Assembly: GCF_000399685.1 (NCBI RefSeq)
Contig: NZ_KB976987.1
Span: forward strand, 372,001 to 436,000
Length of the DNA stretch: 64,000 bases
Source of the DNA: Acinetobacter pittii ANC 4050
Lineage (GTDB): Bacteria > Pseudomonadota > Gammaproteobacteria > Pseudomonadales > Moraxellaceae
Direction: 5' to 3'
The notes below the pieces were generated by a model. It did not search any database, was not told the DNA's origin, and worked only from the letters and a program-made list of their open reading frames with translations. The first letter of the stretch is position 1. Each line of letters opens with the position of its first letter. Below, piece after piece: positions 17,244 through 26,517 of this stretch. The translations under genes and the position numbers were made by a program.

Positions 17244-20200
17244 TTAATGATCATGTGGGGTAGATAAAGGCGCTTCATGAACGGCTGCCGAATGCAATTT
17301 ATGTTTACTGTTCAGGGTACGAATCAGCACATAAAAGGCAGGAGTCAGGAATAAACCAAACAACGTTACACCAATCATGCCGAAGAACACGGCAATACCC
17401 ATGGCATGGCGCATTTCAGACCCTGCACCAGTTGAGGTAACCAGCGGTACGACACCCATAATGAATGCAATAGAAGTCATTAGAATTGGACGTAAACGTA
17501 GTCGACTTGCTTCAACAGCTGCTTTAAAGGCAGTTGCACCTTGCATTTCGAGTTCCCGCGCAAATTCGACAATTAAGATGGCATTTTTACAGGCCAGTCC
17601 GACCAGTACCATCAGACCAATTTGGGTAAAGATGTTGTTATCTCCACCTGTCAGCCAAACACCCGTCAGAGCTGCCAAAATCCCCATTGGTACAATTAAA
17701 ATTACAGCTAAAGGCAAAGTTAGACTTTCATATTGAGCAGCTAGCACCAAGAACACGAGCAATACGCTAATTGGGAATACCCAAAGTCCTGCGTTACCAG
17801 CCAAGATTTTTTGGTAAGTTAAATCTGTCCATTCAAACTTGATACCACGTGGCAGAGTCTGCGCGGCAATACGTTCAACCACAGCTTCCGCTTGGCTAGA
17901 TGAATAACCCGGTGCAGGGCCGCCGTTAATATCTGCTGAGGTATAGCCGTTGTAACGCACCACCATTTCAGGACCGTAAGTTTGAGTTACATTTACCAGT
18001 GAAGATAACGGTACCATTTGCCCTGCACTGTTACGGGTTTTAAGCTGCAAAATATCTTCAGGGTTAGCACGGAAAGGGGCATCGGCTTGTGCTCGAACCT
18101 GATAAACACGTCCAAAGCGGTTAAAGTCGTTGACGTACTGAGAACCTAAATAAATCTGCATGGTGTTGAAAACATCTGTTACAGCAACACCTTGCTGTTT
18201 AGCTTTTACACGGTCTAGATCTACGTTCAGTTGAGGTACGTTAATTTGATAACTTGAGAACATTGGACCAAGTTCAGGGGCTGATTGTGCTGCTTTCATA
18301 AAGTTCTGTGCAGCATCATTCAAGGCTGAATAGCCTAAGGCACCTCGGTCTTCAAGTTGGAGTTTAAAGCCGCCCATGGTACCTAAGCCCATCACTGGTG
18401 GCGGTGGGAAAACTGCAATATAGGCATCTTGAATAGCTGAATATTTCTGATTGAGTGCACCAGCAATTGCATTGGCAGATAAGTCTTTGGCCTTACGTTC
18501 ATCAAATGGCTTTAAGGTTACAAAGACAATACCGGCGCTTGAGCTGTTGGTAAAACCGTTAATTGAGAGGCCCGGGAAGGCAACAGCACTTTCTACACCA
18601 GGTTGTTTAAGAGCTGTATCACTCATTTTACGGATGACAGCTTCGGTACGATCTAATGACGCACCATTTGGCAGTTGAGCAAAGCTAATCAAATATTGTT
18701 TGTCCTGAGCGGGAACGAAACCACCCGGAACAATGTAGGAAATCCCAACGGTTAAACCTAAAAGTGCTGCATAGACGCCCATTGCTGAAGCTTTGTGTGA
18801 GATGACACGACTCACACCTTTACCATAACGATCTGAGGTACGTGTAAATACACGATTAAACAGCGCAAAGAAACGTCCAAATACGCGGTTCATAATGCGT
18901 GTTAATGCATCAGGTTTAGCGTCATGTCCTTTAAGCAACATGGCTGCTAGCGCAGGAGATAGAGTAAGTGAGTTAAATGCCGAAATGACTGTTGAAATGG
19001 CAATGGTCATGGCAAATTGTTTATAAAATTGCCCTGTTAAGCCTGTCATAAAAGCAAGAGGTACGAATACTGCAACGAGTGTTAGGGCAATCGCAATAAT
19101 CGGTCCACTCACTTCTCGCATGGCGCGATAAGTTGCATCTCTTGGGCTTAAACCTGCTTCAATATTCCTCTCGACATTTTCGACGACGACAATCGCGTCA
19201 TCGACCACAATCCCGATGGCAAGTACCATCCCGAATAGTGACAGTGCATTGATTGAGTAACCAAAAGCAAGCATGAGCGCGAATGTACCAATAATTGAAA
19301 CCGGTACGGCAAGCAATGGAATAATTGAGGCACGCCATGTTTGCAAGAATAAAATTACAACAACAACAACCAGTGCAATTGCTTCAAGTAAGGTATGAAC
19401 GACCGCTTTAATACTGGCACGTACGAACTGAGTCGGGTCGTACACAATGTCGTATTTAATTGAAGATGGGAAATCTTTTGAAAGCTCCTTCATCGTGTCG
19501 CGCACTTGATCGGAAACTTGCAATGCATTGGCACCAGGTGCTTGGAAAATTGGAATCGCGACTGCTTGTTTATTATCAAGCAATGAACGCAAACCATATT
19601 GTGAAGCTGCGAGTTCAACACGAGCTACATCACCCAATCGGGTAACAGCACCATCTGGAGCAGTTTTTAAAATAATATCGGCAAATTCTTGCTCAGTGGT
19701 TAAACGACCTTGAGCATTGACTGAGAGCTGTAAGGGTGAATTACTTGGTGATGCACCGATTGTACCCGCTGCTACCTGAATGTTTTGTTCACGGATTGCA
19801 GTCACAATTTCGGTTGCTGTGAGGTTACGCTGTGCCACTTTTTGTGGGTCGAGCCACACACGCATCGCGTAGTCACCCGAACCAAATAAACCGACTTCAC
19901 CTACACCTTGTAAACGCGCTAAACGGTCTTTCACGTTCAATACTGCATAGTTACGTAAGTAGGTCATGTCATAGCGACTATCTGGTGAGGTTAGATGCAC
20001 AACCATGGTTAATGTTGGTGAGCTTTTTAAAGTCGTGACACCTAAACGTTGTACATCTTCAGGTAAACGAGGCATGGCCTGAGATACACGGTTTTGAACC
20101 AGTTGTTGAGCTTTATCTGGGTCAATACCGAGCTTAAAATTCACCGTAATGGTTAGATTACCGTCGCTGTTTGCTTGAGATTGCATGTACAGCATGTCTT

Positions 20201-20423
20201 CAACGCCGTTGATCGATTCTTCAAGCGGAGAAGCAACAGTTTCAGCAATTACTTTCGGGTTTGCACCCGGATATTGAGCGCGAACCACCACAGATGGGGG
20301 AACAACTTCCGGATATTCAGAAATCGGTAGTTTAAACACCGAAAGCAGACCGGCGAGTAAAATCAATACTGATAAAACACCAGCAAAGATCGGCCGATCA
20401 ATAAAAAATTTAGAGATATTCAT
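17244..20423 (-). CDS. adeG: AdeG RND efflux transporter
   Basis: AdeG is the inner-membrane proton-driven pump of AdeFGH, which when overexpressed exports fluoroquinolones, chloramphenicol, trimethoprim and others. The 1059-aa protein starts 'MNISKFFIDRPIFAGVLSVL' and carries the hydrophobe/amphiphile-efflux-1 signatures, with 12 membrane spans. The proton-relay 'GIVVDDAIVVVENVE' (Asp-Asp) lies in helix 4 and 'GLACKNAILIVEFA' (Lys) in helix 10. Two large periplasmic loops are present. It is closest in type to MexF/OqxB. It ends 12 bases before adeH and begins six bases after adeF. No truncation or frameshift is seen. Confidence 0.96.
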   Translation of the reverse strand: MNISKFFIDRPIFAGVLSVLILLAGLLSVFKLPISEYPEVVPPSVVVRAQYPGANPKVIAETVASPLEESINGVEDMLYMQSQANSDGNLTITVNFKLGIDPDKAQQLVQNRVSQAMPRLPEDVQRLGVTTLKSSPTLTMVVHLTSPDSRYDMTYLRNYAVLNVKDRLARLQGVGEVGLFGSGDYAMRVWLDPQKVAQRNLTATEIVTAIREQNIQVAAGTIGASPSNSPLQLSVNAQGRLTTEQEFADIILKTAPDGAVTRLGDVARVELAASQYGLRSLLDNKQAVAIPIFQAPGANALQVSDQVRDTMKELSKDFPSSIKYDIVYDPTQFVRASIKAVVHTLLEAIALVVVVVILFLQTWRASIIPLLAVPVSIIGTFALMLAFGYSINALSLFGMVLAIGIVVDDAIVVVENVERNIEAGLSPRDATYRAMREVSGPIIAIALTLVAVFVPLAFMTGLTGQFYKQFAMTIAISTVISAFNSLTLSPALAAMLLKGHDAKPDALTRIMNRVFGRFFALFNRVFTRTSDRYGKGVSRVISHKASAMGVYAALLGLTVGISYIVPGGFVPAQDKQYLISFAQLPNGASLDRTEAVIRKMSDTALKQPGVESAVAFPGLSINGFTNSSSAGIVFVTLKPFDERKAKDLSANAIAGALNQKYSAIQDAYIAVFPPPPVMGLGTMGGFKLQLEDRGALGYSALNDAAQNFMKAAQSAPELGPMFSSYQINVPQLNVDLDRVKAKQQGVAVTDVFNTMQIYLGSQYVNDFNRFGRVYQVRAQADAPFRANPEDILQLKTRNSAGQMVPLSSLVNVTQTYGPEMVVRYNGYTSADINGGPAPGYSSSQAEAVVERIAAQTLPRGIKFEWTDLTYQKILAGNAGLWVFPISVLLVFLVLAAQYESLTLPLAVILIVPMGILAALTGVWLTGGDNNIFTQIGLMVLVGLACKNAILIVEFARELEMQGATAFKAAVEASRLRLRPILMTSIAFIMGVVPLVTSTGAGSEMRHAMGIAVFFGMIGVTLFGLFLTPAFYVLIRTLNSKHKLHSAAVHEAPLSTPHDH

Positions 20424-20429
20424 ATGCGA

Positions 20430-21650
20430 TTAACCTTTTGCCGGAGTTGATGTTTTATCTGTTGGCTGAGGTTGAGTCATAGTGCTATTAGCTGTGATTT
20501 GTGCGTTAGGCATAGGAACGAGATGTGGCGTAATAGGGTCACCCGGACGAATCCGCTGTAAACCATTCACCACAATACGGTCACCTGCTTGTAATCCGCT
20601 ATTCACGATTTGCAAACCATCTTGCTGCGTTCCGATTTTTACTTCACGGTAAGCAGTCTGGTTTTTAGCATCAACGACCACGACAAAGCGTTTATCTTGA
20701 TCGACCCCAATTGCGGTTGGGCTAATTAAAATTGCTGAACGAGGTTGGCCCCCGCCTAAACGGATTCGTGCATATAAGCCCGGTAATAAAACTCCGTTTG
20801 GATTGTCAAAGGTCGCGCGAACACGGATTGTTCCCGAGGTTGCATCTAGATTATTGTCGATTGAATTGATCGTACCTTCACGAGTAAAGCCTGTTTCATT
20901 GGCAAGTCCCATATAAACAGGAACTTGTGCTGAATTACGCTGGTTGCTGATGTATTTCAGATAGGTTTGTTCATCAACATCGAAAGATGCATAAAGGCGA
21001 GATACAGATACTAAACTTGTTAAAACCTGTGCTCCGTTACCTGCAGAAATTACATTGCCGACGGTGACTTCGGCTCGTGAAATTCGGCCGCTGACTGGTG
21101 CAGTAATGCGGGTGTACTCAAGATTTAAACGTGCAGATTGAACGGCAGCTCTAGCAGCTTGCAGGTTGGCATTGGCTGAGCGTGCATCATTTTCGGCTAA
21201 ATCTAGCTCTTGACGTGAGACAGCATTACTTTGGATTAAACGTTGAATACGGAATAAGTTAGAACCCGTATAAGTGACTTGTGCTTCAGCCGAAGCGAGT
21301 TGAGCTTGGGCACGATTGAGTTCTGCTTCGAAAGGACGCGGGTCGATTGTAAAAAGTAAGTCGCCTTTTCTAACCAGACTGCCATCTTTGAAATGTACGG
21401 CAATGAGTTTTCCTGAAACTTGAGGCCGAATATCGACTTGATCAATCGCCTCTAAACGCCCGGAATATTCTTGCCAATCGGTAATGGTTTTACTCACTAC
21501 AGGGGCGATATCAACAGTAGCAGCTTGTTGGGCAGCGGTCAGTGCAGCTTTTGCATCGGCATTTTCATGTAAAAACATAAAACTGCCTCCTGTTGCTAAA
21601 ATGGCAACAAAGAGGGCAGACAGTGTGAACTGTTTGCGGGAAAATGACAT
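20430..21650 (-). CDS. adeF: AdeF periplasmic adaptor of the AdeFGH pump
   Basis: AdeF is the membrane fusion protein linking AdeG to AdeH. The 406-aa product has an N-terminal hydrophobic anchor (about 8-27) without a lipobox. A biotinyl-lipoyl-like half motif 'VRPQVSGKLIAVHFKDGSLVR'-type follows near residue 75, with a coiled-coil hairpin of Ala/Gln/Glu repeats (about 105-170) and the 'SGRISRAEVTVGNVI' second half. The end is Pro/Thr/Gln-rich. It is first in the operon and its ATG is preceded by an AGGAG-type site at about 21660. It is transcribed divergently from adeL across a 199-base region. Confidence 0.94.
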   Translation of the reverse strand: MSFSRKQFTLSALFVAILATGGSFMFLHENADAKAALTAAQQAATVDIAPVVSKTITDWQEYSGRLEAIDQVDIRPQVSGKLIAVHFKDGSLVRKGDLLFTIDPRPFEAELNRAQAQLASAEAQVTYTGSNLFRIQRLIQSNAVSRQELDLAENDARSANANLQAARAAVQSARLNLEYTRITAPVSGRISRAEVTVGNVISAGNGAQVLTSLVSVSRLYASFDVDEQTYLKYISNQRNSAQVPVYMGLANETGFTREGTINSIDNNLDATSGTIRVRATFDNPNGVLLPGLYARIRLGGGQPRSAILISPTAIGVDQDKRFVVVVDAKNQTAYREVKIGTQQDGLQIVNSGLQAGDRIVVNGLQRIRPGDPITPHLVPMPNAQITANSTMTQPQPTDKTSTPAKG

Positions 21651-21849
21651 GAGGTGCTCCTAGTTATTTGGATACCTGTTTTCAGACTTTTAGTTTTGGT
21701 CCGTATGGGAGAAACAGGGTTTATGGGATGGACGGAGCATAAAAGTTTGTCAATCACGAATAAATATATTAAATTTGATAACACTATTCGTATTTTTATA
21801 ATAATTGATGTGTTTGAGTTAAATAAAACGCATTAATAGGAGTGTGCGT
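21651..21849. promoter_or_regulatory. adeF-adeL divergent control region
   Basis: This 199-base AT-rich interval must hold both promoters and the AdeL binding sites. For adeL a good sigma-70 match is visible: TTGATA (21775-21780), 16-base spacer, TATAAT (21797-21802). A TTGACA at 21754-21749 on the minus strand is a possible adeF -35 element but lacks a good -10. I could not pick a single convincing T-N11-A LysR box. Confidence 0.65.
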
Positions 21850-22878
21850 GTGGATCTATTTCATGCCATGAGAGTATTCAATAAAGTTGTCGAAACAAAT
21901 AGTTTCAGTTTAGCAGCTGATAGTTTGGGTTTACCGCGTGCTTCTGTGACGACAACCATCCAGGGTTTAGAGAAACATTTACAAGTTAGGTTGCTTAACC
22001 GAACCACCCGTAAACTTAGTTTGACACCAGATGGGGCAGTTTATTATGAGCGTACATCACGAATTTTAGCCGATGTCGAAGACGTAGAATCAAACTTTCA
22101 TGATTCGGAACGTGGACCAAGAGGCCGACTGCGTATTGATGTTAAAGCTTCGATTGGGCGCATGATCTTAATTCCAATGCTCTGTGACTTCCATACACGT
22201 TATCCAGATATTGATTTGGTAATTGGAATGAGTGATCGCCCAGTCGATTTGGTACAAGATGCGGTGGACTGTGTCATCCGTATTGGTCAGTTGAAAGATT
22301 CAAGTTTGGTTGCACGTCGTATCGGAACAATTCAGTGTGTGACGGTTGCTGCACCCCGTTATTTGGCAGAGCATGGTGAACCAAAAACTATTGATGACTT
22401 AAAGCAACATCAAGTCGTGCATTACTTTAACAGCCGTACCGGACGTAATATCGACTGGGATTTTATGGTGGATGGTGAGATTCATAGCGTAGGTGTGAAA
22501 GGACGCGTTTCTGTCAACGATGGTGATTCATATGTGGGGCTTGCAGTTCAAGGTTTTGGTTTAATTCAGTGTCCACGTTTCATGGTTGCCGACCATCTGG
22601 AGTCGGGAGCTTTGAAAGAGGTTCTTACAGAGTGGCGTCCAGCACCAATGCCAATTTCTGTTGTTTATTTACAGAATCGACATTTGTCACCCAAAGTTCG
22701 TGTGTTTGTAGATTGGGTAGCTGAATTATTTGCGGGTTGCCATCTATTAAGTGGTTGTTCAATGTCATTGGATCAAAAATGTGAATTTGCCAGTGCAAAA
22801 GAGCATAACCACGAATATACCATTCGGACATTGGTCGAAAATGAGAATATGGCAGAAGCCTATGCACTCAAAAATTAG
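21850..22878 (+). CDS. adeL: AdeL, LysR-type regulator of adeFGH
   Basis: AdeL controls the divergent adeFGH operon; mutations in it are known to switch the pump on. The protein has the LysR winged HTH (residues 1-60, 'FNKVVETNSFSLAADSLGL') and a substrate-binding domain (about 90-295). An extra tail of about 45 residues follows. I start at the GTG at 21850, giving 342 aa, because AGGAG at 21838-21842 lies seven bases upstream. A GTG two codons earlier almost touches that site. Counted from this start, residue 139 is Val; as I recall, V139G is a published activating change, so that site looks wild type. The frame is intact. Confidence 0.92.
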   Translation: MDLFHAMRVFNKVVETNSFSLAADSLGLPRASVTTTIQGLEKHLQVRLLNRTTRKLSLTPDGAVYYERTSRILADVEDVESNFHDSERGPRGRLRIDVKASIGRMILIPMLCDFHTRYPDIDLVIGMSDRPVDLVQDAVDCVIRIGQLKDSSLVARRIGTIQCVTVAAPRYLAEHGEPKTIDDLKQHQVVHYFNSRTGRNIDWDFMVDGEIHSVGVKGRVSVNDGDSYVGLAVQGFGLIQCPRFMVADHLESGALKEVLTEWRPAPMPISVVYLQNRHLSPKVRVFVDWVAELFAGCHLLSGCSMSLDQKCEFASAKEHNHEYTIRTLVENENMAEAYALKN

Positions 22879-23052
22879 CTTCATATTTTGAGTGATTTTT
22901 CAACAATTAATCAGTTAATACAATCCACGGTTTAGTCATCTTCATAAATCCTTAATTTATGGTATAGAAATTGCAATTATTTCGGCAGAAGAGTAAGTTA
23001 GAAATACTCAAGTTTTTATCACCTTATTGGGATTTTAAGGAGAAGCTTCAAG

Positions 23053-23838
23053 ATGGCAAGCTTTATGAAAAAAATATTCGTTTCAACAACTTTAGTTTTG
23101 GCTGCTGTTGCGACGAATGTTCAAGCAAAGGATTGGAAGGTGATTCGTTTTGGTACTGAGTCGTCTTATGCACCATTTGAATATAAAACACCAGATGGCA
23201 AGTTAACTGGTTTTGATGTTGATTTAGGGAATGCTATTTGTGCAAAACTCAAAGCCAAATGTGTTTGGGTTGAGAACTCTTTTGACGGGATGATTCCGGC
23301 ACTTAAAGCGAAAAAGTTTGATGGCATTCTTTCATCAATGACAGTCACGGATGAACGTGCGAAACAAATTGCATTTACTAGCAAAATCTACAATACGCCA
23401 ACACGTATGGTTGCAAAAAAAGGTTCACCGTTATTACCGACCGCTGCATCATTGAAGGGTAAACGTGTGGGCGTACAACAGGGCACAATTCAAGAAACTT
23501 ATGCTAAAACCTATTGGGCACCAAAAGGTGTAACTGTTGTACCTTACCCAGTCCAAGATTTGATTTACCAAGACATGATGTCAGGACGTTTGGATGCAAC
23601 CTTACAAGATGCAATTATGGTTGATGGTGCTTTCTTAAAACAACCAAAAGGCAAAAACTTCGGTTTTGTTGGTGGCAATGTGGTTGATGCAAAAACACTT
23701 GGGGTGGGCGCGGCGATTGGCTTACGCAAAGAAGATGCAGATTTGAAAGCCAACATTAATAAAGCAATAGCTGCAATCATTGCAGATGGCACATATAAGA
23801 AACTCGAGAAAAAATATTTCTCCTTTAGCATTTACTAA
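23053..23838 (+). CDS. Basic amino acid ABC transporter, periplasmic binding protein
   Basis: The 261-aa protein has a signal peptide (cleavage near VQA-KD, residue 25) and the family 3 solute-binding fold. It shows 'FGTESSYAPFEYKTPDGKLTGFDVDL' with the ligand-gripping aromatic and acidic residues, 'SSMTVTDERAKQIAFT' and the Arg/Thr ligand motif. It resembles ArgT/HisJ/AotJ proteins that bind lysine, arginine, ornithine or histidine. AAGGAG ten bases ahead of the ATG supports the start. It leads a four-gene importer and is followed by a hairpin that probably lowers downstream expression. The exact ligand is uncertain. Confidence 0.9.
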   Translation: MASFMKKIFVSTTLVLAAVATNVQAKDWKVIRFGTESSYAPFEYKTPDGKLTGFDVDLGNAICAKLKAKCVWVENSFDGMIPALKAKKFDGILSSMTVTDERAKQIAFTSKIYNTPTRMVAKKGSPLLPTAASLKGKRVGVQQGTIQETYAKTYWAPKGVTVVPYPVQDLIYQDMMSGRLDATLQDAIMVDGAFLKQPKGKNFGFVGGNVVDAKTLGVGAAIGLRKEDADLKANINKAIAAIIADGTYKKLEKKYFSFSIY

Positions 23839-23847
23839 TGATGTGAA

Positions 23848-23877
23848 AAATGTCGGCTTTAAGCCGACATTTTTAGA
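23848..23877 (+). terminator. Attenuating hairpin inside the ABC importer operon
   Basis: Bases 23848-23858 pair with 23862-23872 (AATGTCGGCT-type stem, 11 bp) around a 3-base loop, followed by TT-AGA. Placement between the binding-protein gene and the permeases suggests partial termination or 3' protection, giving more binding protein than membrane parts. Confidence 0.7.
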
Positions 23878-23929
23878 TCTATTCTCATCTTATCAATATT
23901 AGATATTGTTTTTAAGGAGAAGAGGAGTC

Positions 23930-24619
23930 ATGTTTTTTTCTGGCTATGGGCCACTCCTTCTCAGCGGTACATGGATGACCATACAGCTTGCGCTGTTGTC
24001 ACTTTTGCTTTCTGTGATTATTGGCTTAATTGGTGCGAGCTCAAAACTCTCTAATATTAAAATCTTACGTTACATTGCGACAGCCTATACCACACTCATC
24101 CGTAGTGTGCCTGATTTGGTCATTATGCTGTTGTTATTTTATAGCTTGCAGTTGGGCCTAAACCAAATTACTGAAGCACTGCAAATGGAGCAAATTGATA
24201 TCAACCCGTTTGTGGCTGGTGTGATTACTTTAGCGTTCATTTATGGTGCATATTTTACCGAGACCTTTCGTGGTGCATTTCAATCGGTCCCAAGAGGACA
24301 AATTGAAGCAGCAATGGCCTATGGTATGACTCCTTGGCAGGTTTTTCACCGAGTATTATTCCCTCAAATGATGCGTTTTGCGTTACCGGGTATTGGTAAT
24401 AACTGGCAAGTTTTGATTAAGGCAACCGCACTGGTTTCAATTATTGGTCTGACTGATATTGTAAAAATTTCACAAGATGCGGGTAGAAATACCATGCAAT
24501 TGTTCTTTTTCAGTATCGTGGCTGCTGCGATCTATTTGGCAATTACCACAGTGTCGAACCTGATTTTAATGTGGCTTGAACGTCGTTATTCTGCTGGTGT
24601 GAGGAAGGGACAATTATGA
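23930..24619 (+). CDS. Amino acid ABC transporter permease (HisQ/AotQ-like)
   Basis: The 229-aa inner-membrane protein has about five spans and the His/Glu/Gln/Arg/opine permease fold. The EAA coupling motif reads 'GQIEAAMAYGMTPWQVFHRVLFP'-like around residue 130. Two consecutive purine-rich sites (AAGGAG and AGGAG) stand just before the ATG at 23930. The frame extends eight codons further to a TTG, which I reject on that ground. Its stop overlaps the next permease start by four bases. With the partner permease and ATPase it forms the translocation pore for basic amino acids. Confidence 0.9.
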   Translation: MFFSGYGPLLLSGTWMTIQLALLSLLLSVIIGLIGASSKLSNIKILRYIATAYTTLIRSVPDLVIMLLLFYSLQLGLNQITEALQMEQIDINPFVAGVITLAFIYGAYFTETFRGAFQSVPRGQIEAAMAYGMTPWQVFHRVLFPQMMRFALPGIGNNWQVLIKATALVSIIGLTDIVKISQDAGRNTMQLFFFSIVAAAIYLAITTVSNLILMWLERRYSAGVRKGQL

Positions 24620-25329
24620 TTGAAATCCTTCAACAATATTGGCAGGCATACCTTTGGACCGATGGCCTACAAATGACTGGGGTAGCGATGACTACTTGGT
24701 TATTGGTGTTATCTATTGGTATTGGGTTTGTGCTTGCTGTGCCTTTATCGCTTGCACGTGTATCAGAAAATCTTTGGTTGCGTGGTCCAGTCTGGTTGTT
24801 TACCTACGTTTTTCGTGGCACACCACTGTACATCCAGCTACTGATTATTTACTCAGGCATTTACAGCTTTGATTACATCCATGAACATCAGACACTCGAT
24901 GCATTTTTTAGAGAAGGCATAAATTGTACCATTTTGGCATTTGCGCTCAATACTAGTGCATATACCACTGAAATCTTCGCTGGAGCGATCCGTTCTATTC
25001 CACATGGCGAGATAGAGGCTGCACAAGCTTTCGGTATGTCGAAATGGAAACGTTATACCCGTATTATCATCCCGTCGATGTTACGCCGTGCTTTACCATT
25101 TTATGGCAATGAAGTCATTTTAATGTTACATGCGACAACTATTGCATTTACAGCAACAGTTCCTGACATTTTGAAAATTGCGCGTGATGTGAATGCGGCA
25201 ACCTATGACACCTTCAATGCTTTTGGGATTGCCGCGGTGTTGTATGCAGTATTGGCATTTATTTTGATTTGGATATTTCGTCGGCTCGAAAAACGTTGGT
25301 TGGCATTTTTAAAACCATCGAATCATTAG
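24616..25329 (+). CDS. Amino acid ABC transporter permease (HisM/AotM-like)
   Basis: The 237-aa second permease has about five spans, the 'FRGTPLYIQLLIIYSG' motif after helix 2, and an EAA loop 'GEIEAAQAFGMSKWKRYTRII'-like. The 'FRGTP' motif and length match HisM/AotM. Its ATG overlaps the stop of the previous permease (ATGA), so the two are made in equal amounts. Nine bases separate it from the ATPase gene. The specificity follows that of the binding protein. Confidence 0.9.
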   Translation: MIEILQQYWQAYLWTDGLQMTGVAMTTWLLVLSIGIGFVLAVPLSLARVSENLWLRGPVWLFTYVFRGTPLYIQLLIIYSGIYSFDYIHEHQTLDAFFREGINCTILAFALNTSAYTTEIFAGAIRSIPHGEIEAAQAFGMSKWKRYTRIIIPSMLRRALPFYGNEVILMLHATTIAFTATVPDILKIARDVNAATYDTFNAFGIAAVLYAVLAFILIWIFRRLEKRWLAFLKPSNH

Positions 25330-25338
25330 GAGACATAA

Positions 25339-26115
25339 ATGGAACACGTTGCAAAACTAGTGATTCGCGATTTACATAAGACATTTGGCGATCATGAAGT
25401 ACTAAAAGGAATATCACTTGATGCAAATGCTGGTGATGTCATTAGTATCATTGGTTCATCTGGTTCAGGTAAAAGTACCTTGCTGCGTTGTATTAACTTC
25501 TTGGAACAACCAAGTAATGGCACTATTAAACTTAATGGTGAAAAACTACGCACAGTCTTTGATAAAAAAGGCAATTTAAAAGTCGTTGACCCAAAGCAAC
25601 TACAAAAAATGCGTACCCAGCTCATGATGGTGTTTCAGCATTTTAATTTGTGGTCACACATGACAGTACTGGAAAATGTCATTGAAGGACCAATTCATGT
25701 ACTCGGGGTAAAACGTGCTGAGGCTGAAGAGCGTGCACGCAAATATTTACGTAAAGTAGGATTACCTGAAAGTGTTGAAAGTAAATATCCGACATTTTTA
25801 TCTGGTGGTCAGCAGCAACGTGTAGCAATTGCTCGTGCTTTGGCTATGGAACCAGAAGTGATGCTGTTTGATGAGCCAACCAGTGCACTTGACCCAGAGT
25901 TGGTAGGTGAAGTACTTAAAGTCATGCAAGGCTTGGCGGAAGAAGGGCGTACCATGATTGTGGTCACACATGAAATGGGCTTTGCGCGCAATGTATCTAA
26001 TCAAGTGATTTTTTTGCATCAGGGGAAAATTGAGGAACAAGGTCATCCTGATGAAGTACTCAACAATCCGAAAAGTGAGCGTTTAAAGCAATTTTTGACG
26101 GGTAGTTTGAAATAA
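25339..26115 (+). CDS. Amino acid ABC transporter ATPase (HisP-like)
   Basis: The 258-aa nucleotide-binding subunit has Walker [10 protein letters not shown] (about 38-46), a Q loop 'MVFQHFNLW', signature LSGGQQQR, Walker B '[13 protein letters not shown]', and switch His in 'VVTHEMGFA'. The insert '[18 protein letters not shown]' is characteristic of the HisP group. It powers uptake through the two permeases encoded upstream. An AGGAG site lies seven bases before the ATG. It ends the operon, which is closed by the inverted repeat at 26125-26172. Confidence 0.94.
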   Translation: MEHVAKLVIRDLHKTFGDHEVLKGISLDANAGDVISIIGSSGSGKSTLLRCINFLEQPSNGTIKLNGEKLRTVFDKKGNLKVVDPKQLQKMRTQLMMVFQHFNLWSHMTVLENVIEGPIHVLGVKRAEAEERARKYLRKVGLPESVESKYPTFLSGGQQQRVAIARALAMEPEVMLFDEPTSALDPELVGEVLKVMQGLAEEGRTMIVVTHEMGFARNVSNQVIFLHQGKIEEQGHPDEVLNNPKSERLKQFLTGSLK

Positions 26116-26124
26116 GTTATTCAT

Positions 26125-26172
26125 ACCGAGTAAGGTGAATTTTTTTAAACAAGGATTTGCATCTTACTCGGT
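26125..26172. terminator. Long-loop inverted repeat between hisP-like gene and abeS
   Basis: ACCGAGTAAG (26125-26134) pairs perfectly with CTTACTCGGT (26163-26172), with a 28-base loop containing seven T. It lies between convergent genes. The loop is long and the plus tail weak (TGTTTTAG), so it may be a weak terminator or a stabilising hairpin. Confidence 0.55.
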
Positions 26173-26187
26173 TGTTTTAGTTATAGT

Positions 26188-26517
26188 TTAAAGATGAGTG
26201 TTTTTAGAAAACACATTAATAATGATAATACCCGTGATCATTAAAGTAAGACCAATGCACGCTGCCAAGTCTAAATGCTGTTTGTAAAATATCCAGCCAA
26301 TTGCGGAAATTAAAATAATACCTGCACCTGACCAAATGGCATATGCAATCCCCATCGGAATTGTTTTTAAAGTCAGGGACAATAAATAAAAAGCAATTGC
26401 ATAGCCCACCACTGTAATGATGGATGGAATAGGAACAGTAAAACCTTGAGATGCTTTTAAAGCTGAAGTTGCAATGACTTCACAAGCAATCGCAATTGCT
26501 AAATAAAGATAAGACAT
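26188..26517 (-). CDS. abeS: AbeS small multidrug resistance efflux protein
   Basis: AbeS is a four-helix SMR-family inner-membrane exporter that works as a dimer and swaps protons for cationic drugs and dyes. The 109-aa protein has the essential membrane Glu14 in 'IACEVIATSALK', the 'YAIWSGAGI' helix 3 signature and 'INVFSK' near the end. It agrees closely with what I recall of Acinetobacter AbeS. It is monocistronic, convergent with the amino-acid importer. No Shine-Dalgarno sequence is obvious before the ATG. Confidence 0.94.
   Translation of the reverse strand: MSYLYLAIAIACEVIATSALKASQGFTVPIPSIITVVGYAIAFYLLSLTLKTIPMGIAYAIWSGAGIILISAIGWIFYKQHLDLAACIGLTLMITGIIIINVFSKNTHL

Noticed and set aside
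15771..21650. AdeIJK or AdeABC as the identity of the RND operon
   Set aside because: The pump starts MNISKFFIDRPIFAG, the MexF/OqxB type, unlike AdeJ or AdeB as I recall them, and the divergent regulator is LysR-type (AdeL), not TetR or two-component.
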